DNA from: Obelidium mucronatum
Lineage: Eukaryota > Chytridiomycota > Chytridiomycetes > Chytridiales > Chytriomycetaceae
Direction of reading: 5' to 3'
DNA length: 64,000 bases
NCBI GenBank assembly: GCA_025765595.1
Contig: JAIVFH010000069.1
Location: 124,001 to 188,000, forward strand
Shown: piece by piece, positions 12,842 through 22,699 of the stretch
Layout of the letters: each line of letters begins with the position of its first letter
Numbering within the stretch: position 1 is the stretch's first letter
The notes under the pieces: generated by a model
What the model was told of the DNA's origin: nothing
The model's input: only the letters and a program-made list of their open reading frames with translations
Database searches by the model: none
Made by a program: the position numbers and the translations under genes

Positions 12842-14061
12842 TTAGTCGTCTTCTTCATTCGACTTGGACGAGTCGTATGTTGCGTGTCGCAGTCGGATCT
12901 TCATGCCCTGCTTTGCAAACAATCGACTCAATTCCGTAGTTTCAGTTATTCCTGGAAATTCTTTTGGATTGTATACTGTGAATATATTGCTGTGTGTTGA
13001 CGCGAGTGGTTTCTGGCCGTGTGGTAAACTGTGATTGTGGACCAATTACTAAAGATATTGTCATCCCAACAAACCAAGAACTCTGCACACCTTGATAGGT
13101 CAAAAAGATCAAATCGAAGCCGGAACTTTCCACTCGATCGAACAGACAGTTCGGGAAACAGATAAAACTGCCCCGTAACATTATCTAGATCATCCAATGT
13201 TTGAGATACACTGATCAATTGGCCCATAATAATTTGTGATCGAGAAAACGCCGCTGTTGGCACTACTCGATACTTTGTTGTGCTGTTTTCATCATTGACG
13301 TCTAATGGGATATATGCAAGAGGTACTTCATTTAAGGATTTAGATGTGAATGTAAGATCATGTTGTAAGTTTCTGTTGTATTGTTGCGGGAATAATTAGA
13401 AATTGGCAATAAGTTACACCAAAACGGAGATGGGGGCAAAACCCTTGGCAAAAACAAAGAACAGACGGGGAAAGCCTCCAAAAACACTCACGTTGACCAG
13501 AGCGACACAAACACAACAAGATTCATTGCTTCACCTGATCCACATCCACTCAACTTTACTCTAAGTCCATTAATATGTTAACTTGAGTCATTTATCCATC
13601 ACATCAGTGCCTACATTGGAGACGGATGCAATGGCCGCCGATCACTAGTAGATATCCCTGAAACTCTCGCCCGTTCAGGATGTTGAACAACTTTCAACGT
13701 TAGTTTCGAAAAGACACCCTGTTTTTTTGGCCGCCCATTTGAAATTTTTTTTTAGTCCAACGAGACAAGTTCACGGATAAAAAAATTGCAACCACCAGCA
13801 GTGTCGTACCTGTCCCAGGCCACGCCTTCGATTCCGAGATTCAATGCGGAATGAAGAATCGTCGCTATACTGGTCCATCGCATCGGCTGCTCGTTTGCGT
13901 GTGGCGGTGGTTATGTTTGGGGGCAACTTTGACAGCTCCAACACTGGCTCTGCGGACACTGGTGACGGTGCGGATGGGGTAGGTATCCCACCCAATATAT
14001 TAGACTGAGATTTTGGCTGGTCGATAGTGGCTGCCGCATCGAGGAGTTGTTTGAAGGGCAT
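12842..14061 (-). CDS. Velvet-domain transcription factor, paralogue B
   Basis: Predicted 297 aa. Exons, right to left: 13810-14061, 13615-13718, 13492-13560, 13091-13372, 12842-13028 (894 nt, in phase). The N-terminal exon starts MPFKQLLDAAATIDQ and ends in a basic stretch with RKRAAD and NRRRG that could serve nuclear import. The domain carries VVQHPERARVSGISTSDRRP, HPSPIVKLSG, LVVFVSLWST, then SRSQIIMGQLISVSQTLDDL, GQFYLFPELSVRSSGKFRLR, and closes with FTVYNPKEFPGITETTELSR and FAKQGMKIRLRH before an acidic SNEEDD end. The third exon is exactly 69 nt, as in C, D, F and H. Transcribed toward A, with 160 bp between B's stop and A's start. Confidence 0.9.
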
Positions 14062-14178
14062 CGATTTTTTCTTGGATTGTTTTTTATCGGAAAAGAATTC
14101 CTAAAAAGAAGTAAGCTCTTCATTTGAAAGTTAACAGACGATTTAACAGTAAATCATACATAATAATATTACTTTATT

Positions 14179-15397
14179 TCATTTTATTATTTCATCTTCT
14201 CCATCTTCTTCTGACCCAACTTGGTCATTCGCCCTTAACCGGATCTTAACACCCTGTCGAGCAAAACATCGACTCAAGTCTGTTGTTTCTGTTATCCCAG
14301 GAAAAGTTTTTGGGCTGAATACTTGAAATACATTGCTATGTGTCATGGATAGAGGCGTCGACGCTTTACGAGAGCTGATGTAGTGTTTTTTTTTCGTTAT
14401 TTTGAGTTAAACATCAACAACCAAAAAAAGTGTTCGTGCCCACCTTGACATTTCATACAAATCAAATCGTAACCGATAGAATCCACTCGATCGAACAGCT
14501 AAATCATGGAATACAAAAAAGAGCCCGTGGTCGCGATCCGTGTCTATGAGGGTAGAACAAACAGCAACTAATTGACCCATAAGAACTTGCTTTGCCGTGT
14601 ATCCAACTGACGGTTGAACGTTATATTTTGCCTTTTTTGAGGGCGGCTGTTGTTGTTGTTGTGGAGACACAGCACCATCCTCTTCTATTAGAGTATATTC
14701 TAATGACGGGCCATCGTGTGATTTATGCGAATACGAAACATCATGTTGGAGATCTCTGTGATATTTTTTTATAATGAGTTATGAGTGTGAATGAGTGTGA
14801 GGAAACGAAAAAGGAAAACGTACTGTGACCACAGTGAAGCAAACATGACCAATGTACTTGTATTTCCTTTGTACTTGCCTTCAATTTTGACACTTGGAAA
14901 GTAATGTTAACGTTTTTTTTTCCGAATCCAAAGGATTACATACATTGGAGGCGGGTGAATAGGCCGTCGGTCGCTGATTGAGTATCCACACACACGTGCC
15001 CGCTGCGGCTGTTGAACCACCCTCAGTTTGTGTTTGCTTCGGGGTTCTGCTTTGCAATATAAACAAGTTATTCGCAGAGGTCTTGGTCAGTGACGTGGTG
15101 TGACTCACTGGTTTGGAATGGCGGATCGAGATCGAGAATTTTGGCCGTGGAACTGGAACCAGCAGGAGCTGAGAGTTCTTGGTGAGATGGAAGAGTCTGA
15201 TGGGAATGGTTGTGTGGAGGGTTGGTAGTTGACATTTCCGTTTTAAGCCGCGATGATTGCGAACTGGTTTGAGATGACTGCGTGGTATCTTGGGAGTCGC
15301 CAGTGCTGACAGTGTCGGTTTTTGATTTCGAAGAGTCCTCGACGCTATTTAGATCTTCAACTGTGGCTGCAGCAGAGATAAGAGTAGTCAACGGCAT
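14179..15397 (-). CDS. Velvet-domain transcription factor, paralogue C
   Basis: Predicted 322 aa. Exons, right to left: 15109-15397, 14944-15046, 14824-14892, 14444-14755, 14179-14374 (969 nt, in phase). N-terminus MPLTTLISAAATVEDLN, then a Ser/Thr/Gln-rich linker. This has the cleanest domain start in the cluster: LRVVQQPQRARVCGYSISD then RRPIHPPPIVKIEG, LVMFASLWSQ. The core has YTAKQVLMGQLVAVCSTLID, GLFFVFHDLAVRSSGFYRLR, then VFQVFSPKTFPGITETTDLS, RCFARQGVKIRLRA and an acidic tail. A basic SKKAKYN patch sits just before the core and may act in nuclear import. Confidence 0.92.
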
Positions 15398-15617
15398 GGT
15401 TTAGGGCCGAGTACGTAGGTGTTGACACAGCAACCAGGATTTAAGAAATTTCGGGCGATCTAAAATATGCAGCCAAAAATGCGATTCAAGAGCCAAATAC
15501 CAATTATTTATCTCAAAAAATCTATAGCATAATATTTACAGTTTAATGCGTTCTCCAACACACCGATGGCGATTATAAAATAATGGAGATTTTAAAAAAA
15601 AGCAATCAACCTGGGAT

Positions 15618-16662
15618 TCACAAACTATCCAGTGCATATTTCATTCGAATATTAACGCCTTGTCGCGCAAAGCACTTGGAAAGCTCTGTTGAACAACAAG
15701 GTTTTTAAATAAATAAATTAGATAAACCGAATTAATTCCCCTACCTGTCGTTTCTGTCACACCTGGAAACTCCTTTGGTGAATAAACTTGAAAAACCGAG
15801 CTAAACGCGACAGCAATAGGCGGAGTGCTTCCGCGCATCCTGCAATTGGATAGATTATTCTTTGTTGAAGAATAGAGCATTTTTGCTAAACATACGCGTG
15901 CATTTTATACAACGCGAATTTCAGTCGAAACAATCCCGACGATCGCACAGCAAGATCATTATATATGAAGAATATACCCGGATTATTTTCTGTATCGTTC
16001 AGCAGTTCACCCAGACAGATTAATTGTCCCATCAAAATCATCGATTTTGAGTATCCATCGGTAACAGCCACATTGAAAGTTCCTTCTCCTTGAATCGGTG
16101 TATATATTACAGGACTTCCTGACTTTGAGGTGAAAGACATGTTGGACTGTCGATCCCTAGAGGCGAAAGGGGGTTATCGAAAGACTTCCACAAAACACTC
16201 AAACACGCACTACGTACGCAGAATACAAAGACGCAAACATGATAAACGGACCAGCCTCACTTGGATCGACTCCATGGAGCTTGATACTGAGTAGTTTTTT
16301 TGTATTTTTCAGTTGCTTACTCAGACTGGATACAGCAAAAGGGGCTTACATTGGCGGTGGATGAATGGGACGGCGGTCTGCCAGCTGAAATCCACAGACT
16401 CGGGTTTGTTGCGGCTCCTGTATGATCTCTAGTTTTATGGTTGACTCTGGCTGTAACCAGTTATCACCGTGTGAGTGGATTTAGCTAGCCTGCCAGACTG
16501 AACTGAAAGTAGAGGACTTTATATACTCTATATACCTTCATCAGTGATATGTAGGGGAAGTCTCTCGTGGTATTCGATGGCGGCAGCGAGGCAGGCACTA
16601 GAATCGTGGTCATTTTGAGCGCTAAAAGACTTCATTTCTGAAGCTGCAGAGAACTGGTTCAT
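15618..16662 (-). CDS. Velvet-domain transcription factor, paralogue D
   Basis: Predicted 238 aa, the shortest intact copy. Six exons, right to left: 16536-16662, 16350-16446, 16218-16286, 15896-16156, 15745-15839, 15618-15685 (717 nt, in phase). The N-terminal exon is only 42 codons and would escape a long-frame search. Domain landmarks: LEIIQEPQQTRVCGFQLADR then RPIHPPPI, FIMFASLYSAD, YSKSMILMGQLICLGELLND, GIFFIYNDLAVRSSGLFRLK, VFQVYSPKEFPGVTETTE, LSKCFARQGVNIRMKYALDS. It has an extra intron inside the C-terminal motif, after TETT. The same intron position is used in paralogue F, and both end in a short RMKYA-type tail, so D and F look like closest relatives despite opposite orientation. 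Confidence 0.88.
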
Positions 16663-16753
16663 CCTCGATAACTAGCGATGCTCGGTGATTTTCTGTTTAA
16701 GTCCAGTGCGGTTATTTGGGAAGATCTAGTGGTCTGTGGGTGCGGGGTCTTTG

Positions 16754-17770
16754 CTAAGAAACTGACAATTTTGGTAGGTAGAGTTGGCGCAATTCCCAAT
16801 TCCAATAAAAAGTGAGGGGGAGGAAATTCCAAACAAAAAGAGGTAGATGGCATATAGCTCGATGAGATCTTAATGTGCTGATACCGCGTTTAGATTTTTG
16901 GTATTTTATTCCGTCTTTCTCACTCAGCGAAGGTCTCAAACGCAGTTTTACACCATGCTGAGCAAAGGAAGTACTCAATTCTATGGTTTCCGTTATACCC
17001 GAAAATGATTTAGGGCTGAATACTTGAAACACGTTGAATTTGAAATGCGGCCAATGCTAGTAGACTTCATTTGCAACGACTTTTATTTCTGATATCATTT
17101 CCTGACTCCTCGATAGGTACATATAACATAGGCGGTACATCTTCATGAGGTAGAGGTTTACTTGAAATCGATAGATTTTTTTTCATATGTTTGATTATTT
17201 TTTATGGTTTGAGGAATAGAGTGAATTCTCAGTCGCCGGAAAACGAAGCACCCAACGAAAATACGAACAGAGACCACAACGTGGAAAATAGAATATACGA
17301 TGGCCCACGAGATAATTCAACTCCTTCTAGTTTTAGTCTAAGACAAAAAAAGCCACAGTAAAACAGTGTCGTACGTGTTGTCACAGAATAGCTTTACATT
17401 GGCGGAGGTTCAATCGGCCGACGATCTACCATTGACAGACCATAAAGTCGATGTCGTTCAGGATATTGAATTACATTAATGGCCTACACGTATCGATCTA
17501 TGCCTATTTCCTCTCTAATTTTCAGGCCCAGAACTCACGATGTGACAGTTATCCGCAGGAATAGCTGGTATATGCGCCTCTACTGAACCTCTCTTTTGCA
17601 TTTTCTGAAGCCGTGTCCTGCCTTGGGTTGGTACCGGTGCTGCTACTGCTTCCAATCTCTTCTACTGAGTGAGACACAAGAGCTGCAAAGTCGCCAATCC
17701 CTCTCGGACTCGATAAATCGTCATCGCTACTAACTGGTGCCGCGCCGGCGAGCAGTCGGGCAATCGGCAT
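16754..17770 (-). pseudogene. Velvet-domain pseudogene, copy E (internal deletion)
   Basis: Reads as a velvet gene at both ends but lacks the middle. Exon 1 (from 17770) has the cluster's N-terminal signature MPIARLLAGAAP. About 17350-17505 gives VIQYPERHRLYGLSMVDRRP then IEPPPI, and about 17265-17335 gives LKLEG and ILFSTLWSLF. The next exon begins KKNLSISSKPLPHEDVPP, MLYVPIEESGND and then runs directly into the C-terminal exon (VFQVFSPKSFSGITETIELS, FAQHGVKLRLR). The roughly 80 residues containing the MGQLI and DLAVRSSG motifs, plus the intron after them, are missing. Exon 1 also needs a +1 frame change to reach its splice site. The deletion cannot be a base-calling error, so this copy is probably dead. 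Confidence 0.8.
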
Positions 17771-18061
17771 GGAAGTTGAAAGAAAATGAAAGCGTCAACA
17801 TAGGATTGTTGCTCAGGAAGTTGTGGGAATATTGAGTGTTTTGATTGTGGCAGTGTGCATTAATGTAAGAAAAAAAAAGCGCACCTTCCCTTGATTCATC
17901 TTGCGGTACGTGTGAATTAAATATGCATCGAAAAAGGCTAAGGTGTTGGGGTATTTCGAATGTCCAAGAGTAATCCTGATGTCTTCCATATGTCGCTGTG
18001 ATTTTGATGCCTATGCGGGCGTTTCTGTTTGGTTCATATAAATAAATTACATTGACCAGAA
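17771..18061. promoter_or_regulatory. Divergent intergenic region between velvet copy E and the HMG-box gene
   Basis: This 291-bp spacer separates two start codons pointing away from each other and is the strand-switch point of the velvet cluster: everything to the left is transcribed leftward, everything to the right rightward. It holds an A-rich run near 17870, an ATAAATAAA-type AT-rich patch near 18040 and no convincing open frame. A shared promoter is inferred from position only. Confidence 0.4.
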
Positions 18062-19118
18062 ATGTTTAGCATCGAACACCTGCGGAGGCTCGCTGAAGAG
18101 GCAGAAGTACATGCAAATGAATCGACGCAAACTGCAGCTGCTTCTAATCATGATGCGGATCAGTTTCCGTCTCTGCCAGATCTCGAAGATGACGATGTTG
18201 CAGATCCTCTTCACTCTGACAATGCCTCAAGTTCTACTGTCAATGTCATGGAATCACATCTGAATCCACCGACATCCTCACATTGGCCAGGTTACAACAA
18301 CTATAATCCAATGCTATCGTCATATCCAAGCCATGTCTCTATATCCGACACTTTCCAATTGAAAGAAGCACAAGTCAACTTCAACACGCACCACGCCTAC
18401 CAGCCTTTATTTCCTTTTGCACACCAGATAAGCTCAAGAAATGATCATCTTCTTATTGAGCCAGAACAAGTAGAGGGTGGTGGAGACGCAGAGGAAAGGG
18501 AAGATGATGATGACGATGAAGATGATGAAGGGGAAACGTCAAAATCCACAGCTTCGAGCCAGCCCACCGTGAAAGACTTACGGAAACAAAGAAAAAACAT
18601 GCGGCGACAAGCGAATCGTGAGGAGAAGAGACGCCATGGTTCTTCAAAACCTGGTAACGTTGTTACGGTGTTATAGTTTTTCGCCGTTCCAAAACCCCAA
18701 ATTCCTTACCTAAGCATTTATCAAATCTCTCACAATAATAGCTAATGCGTTCATGCTCTACCGCCGAGATCGCGCCAAAGAAATTCGAGAAAAGTACCGC
18801 GAAGAGCGAAATGGAAAGATGGAAACCCTTGGATTTGCCGATGTGAGTCGGCTTTGTGGGAAACTATGGAGGAGTGAAGGACAACACGTTCGCGATGCCT
18901 ATGTTCTTGCTGCAAACAAACTGGCAAATGAACATAAGCTTTTGGCCGCTAAGCGGAAAGAGCAGGAAATGGAAATGAGACCCGTTGTACCATCCAATGT
19001 AGGGTCGGACGTTATGGCGCACGCGGCCGTGGTTTTGCCACCAAGCGGGGACAATTTAGCGATGGATCCGGATCCGGATTTAGTGAGGTGGCAAGAGTTT
19101 TATGACCAGCACATTTAA
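18062..19118 (+). CDS. HMG-box transcription factor inside the velvet cluster
   Basis: Predicted 322 aa from exons 18062-18653 and 18742-19118 (969 nt). The N-terminal 190 residues are low complexity with a strongly acidic run near residues 150-160, followed by a basic patch (RKQRKNMRRQANREEKRRH). The HMG box begins at the splice junction: SSKPANAFMLYRRDRAKEIR, then FADVSRLCGKLWRSEGQHVR and AYVLAANKLANEHKLL. The PANAFMLYRRD start resembles the sequence-specific HMG boxes of fungal mating-type and related regulators (MATA_HMG type), where the second residue pair and LWR-E are conserved. A mating role is only a guess from family and context. It is divergent from velvet pseudogene E and 276 bp upstream of velvet F. 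Confidence 0.85.
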
Positions 19119-19394
19119 GAATAGACAGATTCGTCCACTCCTTTTTTTACACGGTCGTGATGAAAACATGACTTCAGCTGAACCCGGAGAATCATTGTAT
19201 GAAAATTCTAGAATCCGCAGCGGCTGTGTGGGCCCCGGCCCACTAATAGACCGCATTTTTTGTTTCAAACGACTGGGGACGACATTCGATCACAAAAATT
19301 CCTTTGTCGAAAAGCAGCATTTACCAGACTGCCGTCAAACCATCCAATACGAAAGAAGCACTCTCGGAATACTTTGCTTTTAGTTGACCTTTCG

Positions 19395-20601
19395 ATGCCG
19401 ACACAGAACCAAAATGGTGTTGTGCACACCCCGCCAACTTATACGAGTAGTCAAAACTCCGGTATTTCGCATCCGCGGGATAACAGCTGGACTGCCCCAT
19501 CATCAGCGGAAGCGATAGATGCAGGGGCGGAGGGTCTTATGCCGCAAGTAAGCTGCAATTCCTTTACGCCGCTCGCGATAAAATTCTGAAGACCACAGAA
19601 TCCCTTACATCGTATTGTGCATCAGGAAATAGACCCTGTCCGCCCGCAACTAGTCATCATTCAACAACCTCTACGGGCCCGAGTGTGTGGATTTAGTGTT
19701 TTGGATAGGCGGCCAATTCATCCGACCCCTATGTGAGTTGAGTGGTTGTACCGCACTTTGTATGCATCTCGATTTATGAATTTTCTCTATCCTACAGCAT
19801 CAAGCTAACAGGAAGTACTCACCGAGATGCCATATCATATATTGTAATCGCTACGCTTTGGTCTAGGTAAAGAAAAAAAAACGAGGGTGCTTCAGCGGGT
19901 GCCGAGTGGCTGAAGTATCTTGACACACCATCCCCAAAACCCATCAATTTAGTGACATGGAAACCAATCATTCCATTTCAACAAAATCTGGAGCTCCATT
20001 AGCATATATCCCTATTCCGCCTGATGGAAGCGAGCCGGCCTCCCTGCCAACCCCGGCAAGCAGCTCAACAACATTGAATGATAATATTGCTGCAGAAAAA
20101 CCGAAAACAAACTATAGCGTGATTATTACAGACAGTTATGCGCGGTCATTTATACTCATTGGAAGCATTATTTCCGAGTGCCATACGCTGACGGACACGG
20201 AAAACGCTGATGGGTTGTTTTTCGTGTTCCATGATTTGGCTGTTCGGACAACAGGAAGTTATCGTTTGAAATTTGAAATGTATGACACGAAAAGGTATAA
20301 GAATTTCGTGTTTTGCTGGTTTTTGGCTGTCGTGAGAGTCTTTGTCTAAAGCTTTACTTTCTTTTTTTGTTTTTCGCAGTTCCAAAAAGGGGGAAGGAAT
20401 GACCCCGATTGCTGAAGTCGTCAGTGATGCATTCCAGGTCTATCGGCCTGCGGATTTCCCGTAAGTTTTTTTTCATTGCTTGGACAAAGGCTTTGGTTTT
20501 GAACTTGTCATTTTTTTCAAAGGGGCCTCTCAGAAACAACCGAACTAAGTCGTTGCTTCGCAAGGCAGGGCATTCAAATACGGATGAAATATGCAAACTA
20601 A
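19395..20601 (+). CDS. Velvet-domain transcription factor, paralogue F
   Basis: Predicted 276 aa. Exons: 19395-19547, 19626-19732, 19798-19866 (69 nt), 19953-20294, 20380-20460, 20523-20601 (831 nt, in phase). Domain: LVIIQQPLRARVCGFSVLDR then RPIHPTPIIKLTG, YIVIATLWSS, ISTKSGAPLAYIPIPPDGSE, a Ser-rich linker, YARSFILIGSIISECHTLTD, GLFFVFHDLAVRTTGSYRLK, then a C-terminus split by an intron at FP/GLSETTELSRCFARQGIQIR and ending MKYAN. It is the first rightward velvet gene, downstream of the HMG-box gene. The short final exon and the split position match paralogue D. Confidence 0.9.
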
Positions 20602-20713
20602 AAGGTGGTTTCGCCGCTTGTCTTTCCTCTTTTTTTTTCTTTATAAATTGTATGTGGGATATTTATTGTTATAATAATAAAACGTTGCGTTTCATTAATA
20701 TCTCAGTTGGAGC

Positions 20714-22006
20714 ATGATAATCCATTTCAATGATAATCGAGGCTTTGTTGATCGGATGGTCGTTCTTTTTATTTCTTCTCAAAATTTTCGGACCGCCGCT
20801 TTTAAGTCCCCCCGCTTAGAGCCCGCAAACGCCACACTGCACCCACAGAGCCATATACCTGAAGTATTCATGTCAGGCAAAGTGATATCCAGGAAGCGGT
20901 CCGCAAACGGAGTAAGTTTGGCCAAATTTCCCCCACAAGCGGGCACACCCCAATGAAATCATGCGTCATTGAATTGGGCTCAACCAACAACTACCGTCCA
21001 TTTTGTTTTGGTGCTGAACTTAGCCTATGATGACCCTGCTTATTGACTGACTCGATTGTCATTTGGGTTTAGTTTACTCAATTTGGTGTATTTACAACAG
21101 ACACCAGGTCTTCGTCTCGAAATAATCCAGCAACCCATAAGAGCTCGATACTCGCAGTTTTCGATAAAGTCCAGGGACTTGCGGCCGATTATGCACCCAC
21201 CCATGTAATGGAGCTTCAATTTCAGTTTTGCTGACGTTCCAAACTAAATATTGTCATTATTATATATTTTTAGTCTTCAATTACTCGGATGTGATGTCCG
21301 AGACGCTGACTCGTATAGCTCATATATATGCTTTGTGTCATTGTGGTCAAAGTAATCATTTACATTTAACAATTTTATCCCACACACGCATTCATAACCA
21401 AAAAAATTATTTTTTTCAACCACCAGCAACTTGAAGGAAGATTGTTCAATATCGAGTAAATCCGGTGCTCCTTTCGAATATAAGCAGCTGGAAAAAAACG
21501 CGTCAAGTGGCTTCAGCGGCACAGCCTCCAATGATACCGTGGCCCCAATAGACGACCACCATGCCACTTCTGAACCTTTACATTCTACTAGCCATCTATC
21601 CTCTCAAGACACCTATTCTGTAAATATAACCGAAGAATACCAACGCTCTTTTGTGCTCCTTAGTGGTGCTTCGGCAACTGCAGCCCACGCCCAACGGTTG
21701 AAAACAATCGATGGGAAATACGGCGTATTTTTTGTATTTTATGATTTGAGCGTTCGCATGAGGGGGGAGTTTCGGTTGAAATTCGAACTGTTCGATATGA
21801 GGTAAGTTTGAAAGACACGTTTTTAAATCACCTGTCACTTAATACAATCAATCAGGCCTGATTTGCGCAAAAAATCGGTATCGCCGATATCTCAAGTAAC
21901 TAGCGACTCTTTCCAAGTGATACGTGCAGAAGACTGGCCTGGGGCAGTGGAGCCCAGCGAATTGAGTCAAACGCTAATGAATCAGATTCGCATGAATATG
22001 TATTAA
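20714..22006 (+). CDS. Velvet-domain transcription factor, divergent paralogue G
   Basis: Predicted 301 aa if the start is ATG 20714 (20756 is an alternative). Exons: 20714-20911, 21101-21204, 21274-21351, 21427-21801, 21856-22006 (906 nt, in phase). The N-terminal half of the domain is clear: LRLEIIQQPIRARYSQFSIK, SRDLRPIMHPPI, YICFVSLWSK, then ISSKSGAPFEYKQL and YQRSFVLLSGASATAAHAQR. The core keeps GVFFVFYDLSVRMRGEFRLK. The C-terminus has drifted: the FSPKxFPG and FARQGVxIR motifs are reduced to SFQVIRAEDWPGAVEPSELS and MNQIRMNMY. Its third exon is 78 nt rather than 69. It may have changed dimer or DNA contacts, or be losing constraint. Confidence 0.82.
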
Positions 22007-22174
22007 AAATAAAAGCCACTTGTTTATTTATTCATGTGTTTAAGGGTCTGCACGTGCTTGGCAAAACTTTCTGGGTTGAAAGTTTTTGTCCGAACTCAAA
22101 CAGCCAAAACAAGTATAAAACGCGACGCTTCTTCAAAAAGAATCAACGCAAAAACGGCTTAGAAAAACGCAAGA

Positions 22175-22439
22175 ATGACTTCCGCAACAACCAAAGCAAC
22201 CGCAAAGAGCCCTGGCTCAGCGACAAAGACAACGCGCGGGCCCAGTCCGTGGTCGGCGTTCATGAAGGTTTGTTTGCTTTTCGTGCGCGATAGTTCGGAC
22301 AAAAGACTGACAACTGGCGCAACAACAGAAGGAGCTCAAAGGCCTCAAGACGCTTCACCCTGACAAGAACCACAAGGAGCTGATGACGCTACTGGGCCAG
22401 AACTGGAAGCTTTCAAGCGACAATCCAAAGAAGCAATAG
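22175..22439 (+). CDS. Small HMG/YABBY-like protein
   Basis: Predicted protein of about 67 aa from exons 22175-22267 and 22329-22439 (an acceptor 3 bp later would drop one Lys). It has a basic Thr/Ser/Ala-rich N-terminus, then a compact helical block PSPWSAFMK joined to ELKGLKTLHPDKNHKELMTL and LGQNWKLS. The pattern P-S-x-W-x-x-F-x-K, then H-K-E-x-M-x-x-L-x-x-x-W resembles a shortened HMG-box as seen in small DNA-binding proteins of early-diverging fungi and oomycetes. Function is inferred from this pattern only. It lies 168 bp downstream of velvet G, on the same strand. Confidence 0.6.
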
Positions 22440-22699
22440 AGCAGCTGGCTCTTATGTTTCTTCTGCCTCTTCTTTCTACTTTCGCATGTGCTTAATAAAC
22501 CGGATTTGCATTCTTGAAAATTAACTGGCTTAAAAGTCCACCTTTCTCCGTTCTTTCATATCCTACTGATGCAAGTTTGTAACTGCGACGTCGCAATCAG
22601 TGAAGCGTATTGCGTTTCGTCGTCGTATTCGGCCTTCTCTGACAAGTTACAGGTAACATTAATCTGACAATTTGATATGAAACGACGTTCTTATGTATT

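Noticed and set aside
19890..19925. GGTGCCGAGTGGCTGAAG-like string resembling the D-arm of a tRNA
   Set aside because: No matching acceptor stem, anticodon arm or TTC loop around it, and it lies in an intron of velvet F.
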